48,975 bases of DNA from a virus: positions 1 through 48,975 of the IMG/VR virus record IMGVR_UViG_3300042988_001645; one strand, written 5' to 3'. The position numbers and the translations under genes are program-made. Below are positions 33,201 to 41,066 of this stretch, piece after piece. The stretch's first letter is position 1. Each line of letters opens with the position of its first letter. The notes below the pieces were generated by a model that was not told the DNA's origin, made no database searches, and saw only the letters and a list, made by a program, of their open reading frames with translations.

Positions 33201-34830
33201 CGGTGTTGCCGGAACTCGCTCGAAGAGCGCCGTCCAGCCACAGCACGCATCTCCCCTCTACGTCGTAGGTGATGTCGCCGATGGTGTAGAGACCGGCGTC
33301 TGCGCCCTCCTCAATGCTCAGGAGGTCTCCCGCCTCGACACCAGCCGTCTTGAAATCGAATGGTGTAGGCTCCTCATCGACGAGGCTGACGTCGGTGACG
33401 GCGTTCGAGCCGCCCGTAGCGACCAGGGTGTGCCGCTCCAGGTAGAAGTGCGGGTTGATCTCGGTGGAGCCGGACTTCCCCATATCGTAGGCGCCGTCGA
33501 GCACAACCTTCGTCGTGTTCTGGGAGGTGGGACGGACGTAGACGTCGGAGCGTCCGTAGATGTGGACTTCCTGGTTGTTGACCACCCCTTCCGGACTCAG
33601 CTTGCCGATGTCGGGGATGGACGAGATCTTCACCGTCCCCTTCTTCGAGAAGCCGCCGCTGAAGGCCCGGGGCAACGTGTCGGTGACGACTTCCGGCAGG
33701 TTCGCACTCGGGTCCGACCAGCGGACGAAGTAGGCGAGCTGGTACGGGGCAGATGCCGCGCGCTGGCTGAAGTAGGTCTCTTCGACCTGGAGCCGAACGA
33801 AACGCTGCTCCTGAGTCAGAGAGCTGAACTCCGGCTGCGTCCTGTCGATGTAGATGTAAAGGGCGTCTCCCGGCTTCGGAACGTCCGACTCAGACCCTTC
33901 CAGCGTCATCGCCCGGACGTAGGCCACTCCCTTGTAGAGCTCGACCTCCCCGGTGATCCAAGCATGGCCGGGAGATGCGGCGACGAGGAGGTCGCGCTGC
34001 ATCTCGGCGTCTTTCGCTCCGACCACCTGCACTGCGCGGAGCTGCCCCTTGAACACGTTGAAGAGCCGAGCCACCGTGCCGCGCCTGTTGGCGAGAGAAC
34101 GCTCGGTGAGGGAGCCCTCGGCGGCCGCCACGAACTCGGGCGTCTCCTGCCGCTCTGCGCCTCCGGTGAACTTTCGGAGGTTCGTGGCACGCACGACGTT
34201 GGGGATGCCCTGAATCCCGACGACATCGTCGACATCGACGTTGTACGTGGCACCCGGCTTTTCGGCACGCACCGGGATGTCGAGGTAGAAGAGGGAACCC
34301 TCTCGATTGAAGGCCATCGACTCTGCGGAGATCGAGATGGAGCTGGTCGGGAAGAAGTTGAGGTTCGAGCGGCTGTAGATCATGTTGCCGACTTCGATCC
34401 GCATGTCGGCAGGGTTCGGGAAGTAGAGACGCACCTGCCCCACCGCAAAGCCGCCAGAGTCTCGGGAGTCGAAGACGTTGGCTACGAGGGCATCGGCGTC
34501 GTCATCCGAGAGAAGGGTGGGGTCGATGAGCGACTGGGAACGGCGGATGGAGGCCGTTTCGCGCTTGAACGGTTCGAGGATGAGCTGGAGCGGCTTCACG
34601 AAGACGTCGCGCAGCGCGCCGGGGTCCGAAGCGTAGATGTCCGGGAAGTCCTGGGCGAACCGGTCCGTGATGAACTTGTCGATGTCCGTCTCGAACGGGT
34701 CCGTGCCGAGGTAGGAGAGCACCGGCGCGATGAACTTTGTCTGCGCTGGAGAGCCGGCAGACAGGTCCACCCCGGGGTCCAGGGCGGAGAGTCTGTCTTC
34801 CAGGAACTTACGCAGTTCAGCATTGGCCAT
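30241..34830 (-). CDS. Baseplate J-like protein, greatly extended (1529 aa)
   Basis: The first about 260 residues match the baseplate J/gp47 type: helical start (LRKFLEDRLSALDPGVDLS), a strand/loop region GNMIYSRSNLNFFPTSSISI, the module EKPGATYNVDVDDVVGIQGI, and VRATNLRKFTGGAERQETPE…RSLANRRGT. J proteins form the baseplate wedge with W/gp25. Canonical J is about 300 residues; here about 1250 extra residues follow, with several copies of a short unit GD-x-L-x-I-x-x-G-x-x-x-G-x-Y-x-I (near residues 500, 600, 786 and 1070). The extension probably adds beta domains outside the wedge. Confidence 0.85.
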   Translation of the reverse strand: MANAELRKFLEDRLSALDPGVDLSAGSPAQTKFIAPVLSYLGTDPFETDIDKFITDRFAQDFPDIYASDPGALRDVFVKPLQLILEPFKRETASIRRSQSLIDPTLLSDDDADALVANVFDSRDSGGFAVGQVRLYFPNPADMRIEVGNMIYSRSNLNFFPTSSISISAESMAFNREGSLFYLDIPVRAEKPGATYNVDVDDVVGIQGIPNVVRATNLRKFTGGAERQETPEFVAAAEGSLTERSLANRRGTVARLFNVFKGQLRAVQVVGAKDAEMQRDLLVAASPGHAWITGEVELYKGVAYVRAMTLEGSESDVPKPGDALYIYIDRTQPEFSSLTQEQRFVRLQVEETYFSQRAASAPYQLAYFVRWSDPSANLPEVVTDTLPRAFSGGFSKKGTVKISSIPDIGKLSPEGVVNNQEVHIYGRSDVYVRPTSQNTTKVVLDGAYDMGKSGSTEINPHFYLERHTLVATGGSNAVTDVSLVDEEPTPFDFKTAGVEAGDLLSIEEGADAGLYTIGDITYDVEGRCVLWLDGALRASSGNTDSTGSGRYRILKKIRINLFEPRVMRFPFGDAIQRDLRTTIGSDFVRLANNDLLRYGARVGDALRILEGSDAGDYTIVAFDATLGGQGIFLNKKLTSTAVDLPIEVFAPLSPVERPLVRVREILLLDSAKQSTGLTIPAADPVAVVPTGNLTSAKVLGQSQLASAYVLPDLDGIIDGLTSVAAGSGDRRYSLNFDQADGVYIPVTSPLGQAEFDLRSDTVGKCSYVMLTVESVGDEVNYPPADPKPGDCLSLKNGPNKGDYLIKAVHKFKYGKDVYIPGGDGGTDVTRTCYVYFIQIYGVFPVDPLKEIWKFLEEYGAGGGLNIVEFPVSFPDFFVNWYKGLGEALSDALRSWGISEPPTAEELQTVIESMSASLYEWGAPARGVFRTYFREPTLFEQHTGLADIVTTYSYKTSTGQLMKYRPDPIRYGAYEIVPPRLTSDAQPTEYPRGLSVEDTGSGFKIFFSGDAQESVFAMGVTVGDFVSVHHEVPLADETLKVAALIVQSVAGTTRLTLPTCMVDYAFGPEMVGNLLFIEEGVDAGGYHVTSVAADGMSLTLDRVLSSTSPVLRKQGAQGTYYFDPAGQGTNIIINNDGSVFETTDIGSYITIFNADEQYMGSFMISALLNVNPATGMASTVVVDVPPNTQFENPGSPCAWAITEAPDTALEQVGRGSIATATGTEIVAGAPIRMYEAKPVDLEVVQVAREPGASYVFIEGTIPDRIRQPYRIFRPNVRRVTTTEMSENRDGFLYYFDTEIVSLSPSSAANISQDSYLVVDEGTYSSLGYRHVVEDPNFSYSMQETGFVDLPLYVLPPGSEDARSSLVRIVGSPVQISYERADLVQQVQEFVDSASDRLLAAGILARHFLPAYISYDATYVGGSDPSVIAADIRKYVEQTTIETAVDVSEIERRVMDHGGNPETPTKVSATIYDWDRKMWVEFSENYLGGPNPTDTKVPYHGSPRVTFFMPGQDVSGLTVVPDGERVNLKRK

Positions 34831-34833
34831 GAA

Positions 34834-35475
34834 TCACCCGATGGTCACAAGCGCGGAGCTTCCTACCATGCTCTTCAGGTCGACGACCGCGGAGAGAGTT
34901 GTCGTCTCGACATTGAACTTCACAGAGACGAGAGAGGCGGAGAGGAGGCGCTCGGACGGCGGAATCCTGGAGTTGCGGGCTTGCTTGGCCGTGATCTGCT
35001 GCCGAGTCCGTTCAACAGCCTGCGACAGCGCGGCAGAGGCAGAGTTCCTGTCTGCCGTCTTTCCCACGATGGAGCTCGCCCCACCACCGCCTGCCGGATC
35101 GAAGATGTCCGAGCCCGGAGTCGTCAGGAACACCATCGTCCACTCCTGGACGAGACGGTCGATGCCGGACACCGTCTTCACGGGCTTCGTGATGCCGAGG
35201 GACAGGGCGGCGTCGGTGTGCGTGGCAGATGTGGAGGTCAGGACGAAGAGGCTGTCGAGCGCCTTGCCGACCTGAGAGTCCGGGATCTTCGCCACGAGTC
35301 GGTTCGGCCCCAGGATGAGGAACTCCGTGACCTGAATGCCGTTGAAGACGATCTCTTCCGCCTTGTTGAAGCTGTCCCCCGTGATGAGGATCGCGGGCGG
35401 GTCGAATCCCCGCACCGGCACCATCGAAGAGATGCGAAGAGAGACCTTCGCCTGGACGACCCGGAAGTCTCTCAT
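34834..35475 (-). CDS. gp25/W-like baseplate wedge protein with N-terminal IPT-like segment
   Basis: A 213-residue protein placed directly before the J-like gene, as W (gp25) precedes J in P2-like phages. The segment IDRLVQEWTMVFLTTPGSDI (about 105-124) followed by a glycine-rich loop and a C-terminal strand pair (LVSVKFNVETTTLSAVV) resembles the gp25/GpW fold. The N-terminal 90 residues (PPAILITGDSFNKAEEIVFN) look like an IPT/TIG-type Ig module and are an addition to the usual fold. The assignment rests on position and pattern, not on a decisive motif. Confidence 0.6.
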   Translation of the reverse strand: MRDFRVVQAKVSLRISSMVPVRGFDPPAILITGDSFNKAEEIVFNGIQVTEFLILGPNRLVAKIPDSQVGKALDSLFVLTSTSATHTDAALSLGITKPVKTVSGIDRLVQEWTMVFLTTPGSDIFDPAGGGGASSIVGKTADRNSASAALSQAVERTRQQITAKQARNSRIPPSERLLSASLVSVKFNVETTTLSAVVDLKSMVGSSALVTIG

Positions 35476-35792
35476 TTCGAGGCATCCTTCTGCGCCAGGT
35501 ATTCGAGGCCGAGGGCCTTGAGCTTGGCGGGGTCATCCCCAGCTTCCTGAATCTTCGAGACGGCGTTGTTGATGTCCGCCTCGATCTTGTCGAGCATCTC
35601 CAGCTTGCCGGGCTTGGTCCCGGACTTTGCTCCGGCCGCGTCCAGCAACAGGCGCGCTCCCTTACCGCGGATCACGTCGATCTGCTGCTGGATGAGATGG
35701 TCCAGGGTCAAGGAGGCGACAGCCTTGTTCGTCTCAGTCCCTCGGATGAAGGAGTAGGCGGAGTGGATGATCTCTTCGATGCCGGAAGCCAT
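35472..35792 (-). CDS. Small hypothetical structural protein
   Basis: A 106-residue, mainly helical protein (LDHLIQQQIDVIRGKGARLL; MLDKIEADINNAVSKIQEAG). Its stop overlaps the ATG of the gp25-like gene and it begins 1 base after the 712-residue gene's stop, so it is translationally coupled in the virion operon. No family is recognised. A chaperone or small wedge component is possible. Confidence 0.65.
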   Translation of the reverse strand: MASGIEEIIHSAYSFIRGTETNKAVASLTLDHLIQQQIDVIRGKGARLLLDAAGAKSGTKPGKLEMLDKIEADINNAVSKIQEAGDDPAKLKALGLEYLAQKDASK

Positions 35793-35793
35793 A

Positions 35794-37932
35794 TCAGTAG
35801 CCCACCGAGTTCAAAGTAGAACCATCGCTCTCCGACGGCGGCGAGAAGCTGTTTCTGGCAAACGTAGAAGAGGCCTGGAGGAAGGCGCCGCCATAGGAAG
35901 CCTGGTCGGAGTCCATCCCCAAGATCGACTGAAGGTCGCACTTCAGGAGCATGTCGGCTGCCCGTAGGAAGTGCCTCTCTGCGAGTGTCGTCAGGATCCC
36001 CTCCACAATCTGGCGCTCTTCTTTACCTGCTCCGGATGGGAGCATTGTGGAGTCATCCCCCAAGAGGTTCAACAGTTCTCTTAGCTTGAGACGAAGAGGC
36101 TCGATCTCCGCGAGCGCCATGTTCCGCTGCGCCGAAGACTGCGACGTGATGAGCGGGGCGAGAGCTTTGTCGATGCTCTCCATACCCCCCGCAAAGGGCG
36201 TCTCGGCCCATCCCGCCAAGAACTTGTGGAGAATGGACTCCATCTTCAGGTACACGGCCACAACGGCACTTGTACCTACGATCGGGGCCGAGAAAGTCGG
36301 CACGGCCTCCACGAGCTCGATCTCTGACTCCGAGACGCCAGCTACCTCCATGTCGATGGAACGACCCGGGTTGAAAGAGTCTCTGGCCTGGAGACGATCT
36401 CCCACCTGAACGAGACTTCTCTGGTCAACGGTCCCCGGACCAAGAACGATCGCGTTCGACTCGGCCCTGTAGATCCCAGACAGTCCGAGGACCTCCGGGG
36501 CGGACAAGACCTTGATGTATGCGCCTGGCCCAGTCGCTACCGTGGAGAGGGCCACGGTGGAGTCGGAGGCAACCTCAGCAGTCAAGGCCGGGAAAAGTGA
36601 GGTGACCGCCTCCGCCACGTACTTGGGAGCGATCTGATCGGTGCCCTTCTGCCCCGCTGAAAAACCGAGCGCAGTGTGGGCAGAGTTGATCGAGATCGCG
36701 GTGCCAGGAGCCGTGATTCCGCTGATCATCCCGTCCGGCCACATGTAGAGGCTCTCGACGATGATCTCGTAGTAGACCAGGGAGTAGAGCATCACCCTGG
36801 AAGAAGAACCTGCGAACGGGGTGGCGGCGATTCCACAGCCCCGAAGATTCATATCCTGATTCAGAACCTCCAAGAACTGAGTCAACGTCGCGTAGGTCCC
36901 GGCCACGTCGATGCGCCAAGACTCTTGAAGCCCGTCACTCGCCCTCCTCGTCGTCAGAAAGAGGGCTCCTCCGGGGGGAATAGTCAGCGGAAACACAATG
37001 TCTTCGCCGACCAATACGGAGGAGCCCCCAGGGAAGAAATAGAACGAGCCGGATGTGCCGCAGACCTCCAGCGCCAAGACAGTAGGCTTCGGCGTCTCGA
37101 TCACGAATGGGCCCTGCGCAGTAGTGGCTACGGCAGGCGTCGGGACGCTGGTGCCGATGGTTCCGGCAGGGAGCAGCGTGTCATCCCACCTCGGGGGTTG
37201 AGAGACCGTAGTTATGGCAGCCTTGCTCCCGAGAAGACGGGCCGCAAAGTCTCGGGACACTTCTGGGGATCCGGAAGCGTCTACGTGCGCCATGATCTCT
37301 TCCAGATCCGTCCGGGCCCTGGAGACAGTGGCCGACCCCAGAAGGGCGCCGAATGGAGCGGCGTCGAAGTTGGCGATGCCGCTGCTGAGCAGGTACATCC
37401 GTTCGAGCAGGTCCTCGTGGGCAGAACGGAGTTGCTGAACTGTGCCCGGCATGTCCTGGCTGGCCTCTTGCCCGGGACGGAGCAACTCCTTGGACCCTCG
37501 TTGCTTCACATTCCTGGCAAGGTATGTGTTCAAGAACTCCGTAACGGCCTTGCCGTACAAAGAGACAGAGATGGAGGTCGTGCGGGTCTTGGCGTCCAGG
37601 TTGGGCAACGTCTCCAGGTTGATGAGTGCCGAGTAGGCGCGGCGGAGAACGTGCCCGCCCTCGATCTTGAAGGAGGCGTTGCCGATGTCCTGGACGACGC
37701 CCCGTAGATCCTCGACAACCGCAAGCTCGTCCTGGATGGCGGCGAGCAGTCCATTCCTCGCCAGAAGGGCAAAGTAGAGCGCCGCCCGAGGCTTCAGCAT
37801 CAGGTTCAACGCGATGCTGTCGAAGATGGCCGCCGCTTCCAGATCAGGACGCGGGGCTCCCGCCAGCTTGCCCTCGGCTACGTTCCGTACGAGGAGGGAC
37901 TCAATGTGGGCTTCGACGGTGCGAGCCGGCAT
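35794..37932 (-). CDS. Large structural protein, helical N-terminus and beta-rich centre (712 aa)
   Basis: Residues 1-250 are helical (for example AAAIFDSIALNLMLKPRAAL and RSAHEDLLERMYLLSSGIAN). Residues about 280-560 are beta-rich and include FYFFPGGSSVLVGEDIVFPL and a VGDRLQARDSFNPGRSIDME unit similar to those in the larger tail proteins. The last 120 residues are helical again, with EIEPLRLKLRELLNLLGDDS. No named family is recognised. The gene precedes the gp25-like gene in the same operon, which suggests a baseplate role. Confidence 0.65.
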   Translation of the reverse strand: MPARTVEAHIESLLVRNVAEGKLAGAPRPDLEAAAIFDSIALNLMLKPRAALYFALLARNGLLAAIQDELAVVEDLRGVVQDIGNASFKIEGGHVLRRAYSALINLETLPNLDAKTRTTSISVSLYGKAVTEFLNTYLARNVKQRGSKELLRPGQEASQDMPGTVQQLRSAHEDLLERMYLLSSGIANFDAAPFGALLGSATVSRARTDLEEIMAHVDASGSPEVSRDFAARLLGSKAAITTVSQPPRWDDTLLPAGTIGTSVPTPAVATTAQGPFVIETPKPTVLALEVCGTSGSFYFFPGGSSVLVGEDIVFPLTIPPGGALFLTTRRASDGLQESWRIDVAGTYATLTQFLEVLNQDMNLRGCGIAATPFAGSSSRVMLYSLVYYEIIVESLYMWPDGMISGITAPGTAISINSAHTALGFSAGQKGTDQIAPKYVAEAVTSLFPALTAEVASDSTVALSTVATGPGAYIKVLSAPEVLGLSGIYRAESNAIVLGPGTVDQRSLVQVGDRLQARDSFNPGRSIDMEVAGVSESEIELVEAVPTFSAPIVGTSAVVAVYLKMESILHKFLAGWAETPFAGGMESIDKALAPLITSQSSAQRNMALAEIEPLRLKLRELLNLLGDDSTMLPSGAGKEERQIVEGILTTLAERHFLRAADMLLKCDLQSILGMDSDQASYGGAFLQASSTFARNSFSPPSESDGSTLNSVGY

Positions 37933-38372
37933 CAGTCATCCTCATCCTCAGGAAAGTCTTCGATGAGCTGCCGCTGCGCTTCGATGAGGGAGACCTGGTT
38001 CACGTTGTCTCGTTCCAGGTGTTCGATCTTGGCGACGTGCTCCTTCGTCAGACTCCGTACCCACTTCCGGATCTTGTCGGGCGGGAAGTTCACCAGGTCG
38101 CAGATGTTCTCGAAGGAGTTGAAGAGCTCGCTGGGCTCGAAGAGCCAGCGGTACGCCTTCTCGGCTTCCTTGCGCTGCTCGATCTTGAGAGCGTCTCGGT
38201 AACTCACCCAGTCGAAGGCGGCCCGGATGATGACCTTCAACCAGAGTGCTCGATAGGGGACGTAGTGATCTGGCCCGCGCCGAGGGGTGTCCCATGAGAA
38301 TCGACGCCCACGCGGGGCGTAGACCTCTACGGAGTGGGTGGCCACCAGCTTGGCGAGAGTGGTCGCGTTCAC
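37932..38372 (-). CDS. Hypothetical protein (GTG start)
   Basis: A 146-residue protein starting at GTG 38372, which overlaps the preceding stop (GTGA). It has basic and aromatic stretches (YAPRGRRFSWDTPRRGPDHY, YRALWLKVIIRAAFDWV), a helical middle with Arg/Lys/Glu, and an acidic C-terminus (EDFPEDEDD). Residues about 85-130 (NICDLVNFPPDKIRKWVRSL) could form a helix-turn-helix-like bundle. It overlaps the 712-residue gene by one base. Function unknown. Confidence 0.65.
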   Translation of the reverse strand: MNATTLAKLVATHSVEVYAPRGRRFSWDTPRRGPDHYVPYRALWLKVIIRAAFDWVSYRDALKIEQRKEAEKAYRWLFEPSELFNSFENICDLVNFPPDKIRKWVRSLTKEHVAKIEHLERDNVNQVSLIEAQRQLIEDFPEDEDD

Positions 38373-39274
38373 GGGGTCACATTCACGACGAGGGGAACGG
38401 CACCGACCGTGTAAGACGGAATCCGGGTGGGGTAGAGGTCGTCGATGAGGCCGACCGAGACGGAAGTCGTACCTTCCGCGACGGCCGTGACCGCCAGCTT
38501 CTTCGTCTCCGGCTGGTAGGCAACCATGGCGACGAGCGAGTCCGAGTTGGTCAGCTCGAAGATGTTCATGAACTTGTCGTCATGGCCCTGGAAGTCGGTG
38601 AAGATCGTCTCGATGTCGACCAGCACCGCATCACCGACCTTCAGGTTCAGGACGGGCGGGTTGAAGATCACCGAGACCGGGGCAGGGTGAACGAGGTCGA
38701 TGAGGTTCGCCGTCGGACGGTCCGGTACCTGGAAGTTCCAGAGCTGATCCTCCTCCCCGGCGAACATGAACCAGAGCCTCGCTCCACGGATCAGATCGAC
38801 GACGATGTAGCCGTTCTTGTCGGTATGCATCTCCAAGGAAGTCGGAGCGACCATGTTGCCGTCGACGACCTTGGGGCTCTTCGTGAGGAGATCCATCTCG
38901 GCAACGATGCGAACGAGTGCCCCCTGCACCGGCTCGTTCTGGTGGCCGACGAAGCGGCCGACGCATCGACAGAGCCTGGTGTCGCTCGGAACTCCATGAG
39001 CGCCGAGCAGGGTGCCGGAGATGTCGTACAGGTTGGGCTCTGTTCCGAGGACGAGTACGCGCCAGGGATTCCGGAACAGCACTCCGAGCTTGAAGGCCCG
39101 CAGCTCGTACTCTCCGGCAGGGACGAGGAAGCTCGCCATGCCGGCGTCGTCGGACTCGGCAGATGCCACCGCTCCGTAGGTCGTCGGACTCAACAGGGCA
39201 AGTGACGCTCCTTCGATGGGCGTCTTCGAGATCGAATCGTCCGTGACATAGACGTTCACAACGGCGTCGGCCAT
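38369..39274 (-). CDS. Ig/carboxypeptidase-regulatory-domain structural protein
   Basis: A 301-residue protein. Two domains look like carboxypeptidase regulatory or transthyretin-type sandwiches: 1-90 (VNVYVTDDSISKTPIEGASL … AGEYELRAFKLGV) and about 100-185 (VGHQNEPVQGALVRIVAEMD … GYIVVDLIRGA). The C-terminal 90 residues (VLNLKVGDAVLVDIE … LAVTAVAEGTTSVSVGL) fit a BIG2-like Ig domain. Phages use such domains as decoration or adhesion modules on tails and capsids. It is coupled to its neighbours by start/stop overlaps. Confidence 0.7.
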   Translation of the reverse strand: MADAVVNVYVTDDSISKTPIEGASLALLSPTTYGAVASAESDDAGMASFLVPAGEYELRAFKLGVLFRNPWRVLVLGTEPNLYDISGTLLGAHGVPSDTRLCRCVGRFVGHQNEPVQGALVRIVAEMDLLTKSPKVVDGNMVAPTSLEMHTDKNGYIVVDLIRGARLWFMFAGEEDQLWNFQVPDRPTANLIDLVHPAPVSVIFNPPVLNLKVGDAVLVDIETIFTDFQGHDDKFMNIFELTNSDSLVAMVAYQPETKKLAVTAVAEGTTSVSVGLIDDLYPTRIPSYTVGAVPLVVNVTP

Positions 39275-40200
39275 TAGGGCGACCTCCTCGACAGCAGCGG
39301 CGGAACGGTCTGCACGGCGAACCCGTCAGCGGCCGCTCCGAGCGCCGTCGCGAGATTGAAGCTGGGGGTCGATGGGACGGTGATCGTCCGCACGAAGGAC
39401 GTCCCCTCGATGGCGACGGTCAGGGTGGCTCCGCGCAGCAGTGGCACTTGCAGGAAGCCGTCGGCATTGGCCTCAACGACGACGGACAGAGGAGCGCTCA
39501 GGGCGGACGGTCCCATGATCGGAGAACCCTGCATGGAGAGGATGACCTGACCGCGCACTGGGTCGCCATCCATACCAACGAAGGTCATGTACCCGACGCT
39601 CACTCGGTTCGGGTCCACCGACACCTTCGAAGCCCGGACTCGATCCGAGAAGCCGGACACCGGAGAGAGCCCAGCCGCGGTGAATCTCCAACGATACAGG
39701 TCCGAGGAAACCGCCCCGGCGAGATCGACGTAGTTGTACAGAAGGACGTCAGGGGCCAGTTCCGGATCGAGATCGAGCCCGTGCGCCCGGTAGCCTTCTT
39801 CGAACATTCCCGGAGGCGAGTTCTCGATCTCGATGTAGTGGCCACGGCCGGTCAGATCGTGGGTCAGCCTCACGGCGGAAGCCGCAACATCGAGTGTGGC
39901 CAGGTTCGGAACCACTGCGTCGATGGCACTCACCACCATCTGAGGCGTCCAGTGCTTCACCGTATCTGGGAAGTAGACCGAGTGGAACTCGCCGTCGACC
40001 GAGAGCTTGAGCGAGTAGCCGCCGATGGGCCAAGCCGTGCGGGCCTGGCTCGACATGACCACGGCAGGGGTTGCGGCACGACCAGTGAGCGGTGCCCACG
40101 TGTTGGCGAGGTCTTCGCTCTTCCAGATCTCGATATTCGTGAAGCCCAGCGAGATGAGCTGGGCCACGTTTGCTACAGGAATGGAGATTTGGGAGAGCAT
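39274..40200 (-). CDS. Structural protein with Ig/transthyretin-like C-terminal domain
   Basis: A 308-residue protein. The N-terminal part (NVAQLISLGFTNIEIWKSED … LSPVSGFSDRVRASK, about 1-200) resembles fibronectin-type segments describing 'IEIWKS'. The C-terminal part (about 205-290; MDGDPVRGQVILSMQGSP … GFLQVPLLRGATLTVAIEG) fits a carboxypeptidase regulatory-like sandwich related to the neighbour's domains. Its stop overlaps the neighbour's start by one base. It is likely a virion protein; the host-surface or assembly role is unknown. Confidence 0.65.
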   Translation of the reverse strand: MLSQISIPVANVAQLISLGFTNIEIWKSEDLANTWAPLTGRAATPAVVMSSQARTAWPIGGYSLKLSVDGEFHSVYFPDTVKHWTPQMVVSAIDAVVPNLATLDVAASAVRLTHDLTGRGHYIEIENSPPGMFEEGYRAHGLDLDPELAPDVLLYNYVDLAGAVSSDLYRWRFTAAGLSPVSGFSDRVRASKVSVDPNRVSVGYMTFVGMDGDPVRGQVILSMQGSPIMGPSALSAPLSVVVEANADGFLQVPLLRGATLTVAIEGTSFVRTITVPSTPSFNLATALGAAADGFAVQTVPPLLSRRSP

Positions 40201-40491
40201 CTACTTCTCCTTCTTGGACGGGACGGGTGGGCCGCCGATCGCGTCCGTAACCCGTGCGGCCGCAGCACCGGACTCCTGGGAAGACTCGATGGCAGTGTCC
40301 ATGTGCTTTCGCATCACGGAGTAGATGTTCGTGACGCTGTGCTCGTCCGTCGTCTCGACGTCTTCTCCTCCAAAAGGTTTCTGGATAGGGGTGAAGAGTT
40401 CGTCGTCCGGTTTGGAGTCGATCGCCTTCTCCGCCGCCTTGAGGGAGCGGTTGATGTGGAACTTGGCGCACAGCTTCTTCCAGAAACTCAT
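40201..40491 (-). CDS. Small hypothetical protein
   Basis: A 96-residue protein starting at ATG 40491, overlapping the previous stop (ATGA). The start is basic (MSFWKKLCAKFHINRSLKAA), the rest hydrophilic (ESSQESGAAAARVTDAIGGP), ending KKEK. It abuts the structural gene downstream. No transmembrane segment or family is seen. It is probably an accessory protein for its membrane-protein neighbour. Confidence 0.6.
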   Translation of the reverse strand: MSFWKKLCAKFHINRSLKAAEKAIDSKPDDELFTPIQKPFGGEDVETTDEHSVTNIYSVMRKHMDTAIESSQESGAAAARVTDAIGGPPVPSKKEK

Positions 40492-40856
40492 CGGTCGCCT
40501 CGATCTCGACGAGGAGATGGCTGAACCCCGTTGAACTGGATGTTGAGCATCGAGATCATGTCGCCAATGCGGTCTAGGGCCAGCGTCGTTTCCTTCGAAG
40601 CTGCTGCGTGCTCGGACACCATGTCCACGAGCTTGTTCGAGATGCTCTGAGAATCGTCGACTCGCTTCTCCTGGGCCAAAACGACTCTCTTCCCAACCTC
40701 GTCCACCGTCGCCGCGAAGTCCTTCGCCATCTGCCGAGCGTCGTTGTTCAGGCGGACGTTGTCCCTCCACAGCCAGATCGTGGACAGCACGGGCGCGATC
40801 ATGAAGAGACCGATGATCCCGTAACTCTTCACGACAGCCTGGATTAGATCGTCCAC
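40488..40856 (-). CDS. Membrane-anchored coiled-coil protein (GTG start)
   Basis: A 122-residue protein with an N-terminal membrane segment (about 10-30; YGIIGLFMIAPVLSTIWLWR), then a long amphipathic helix (about 32-105; AKDFAATVDEVGKRVVLAQE). Its GTG start adjoins the previous stop. Single-span anchors with coiled coils occur in holin-like or spanin-like phage proteins, but it lies in the structural operon far from the lysis genes, so a second holin/antiholin or tail-membrane component are both possible. Confidence 0.6.
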   Translation of the reverse strand: MDDLIQAVVKSYGIIGLFMIAPVLSTIWLWRDNVRLNNDARQMAKDFAATVDEVGKRVVLAQEKRVDDSQSISNKLVDMVSEHAAASKETTLALDRIGDMISMLNIQFNGVQPSPRRDRGDR

Positions 40857-41066
40857 TCATTTCCCCGACAAGTACGCAGCCATGTCCTTTACAGCGACAG
40901 AAGAAACTACCTTCGTGTTCACCGCCTGGATGCCGCGCCCCCCTGTCCGCCCCTTGAGAATCGCCTCCAGGACCTGCGCCTCGTTCTCCAGGCGCTTCTT
41001 CTCCTTCTTGACGTACTCCTTCGTCGTCTTCTGGAGATCCTTCAGCATGTTGATCTGAACGGCCAT
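40857..41066 (-). CDS. Small basic helical protein
   Basis: A 69-residue protein starting at ATG 41066, which overlaps the stop of the sigma-like gene. A charged helix (LKDLQKTTKEYVKKEKKRLE) is followed by RTGGRG and a short hydrophobic end (VVSSVAVKDMAAYLSGK). An in-frame start at 41138 would lie inside the sigma-like gene without a better ribosome site. Function unknown. Confidence 0.6.
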   Translation of the reverse strand: MAVQINMLKDLQKTTKEYVKKEKKRLENEAQVLEAILKGRTGGRGIQAVNTKVVSSVAVKDMAAYLSGK

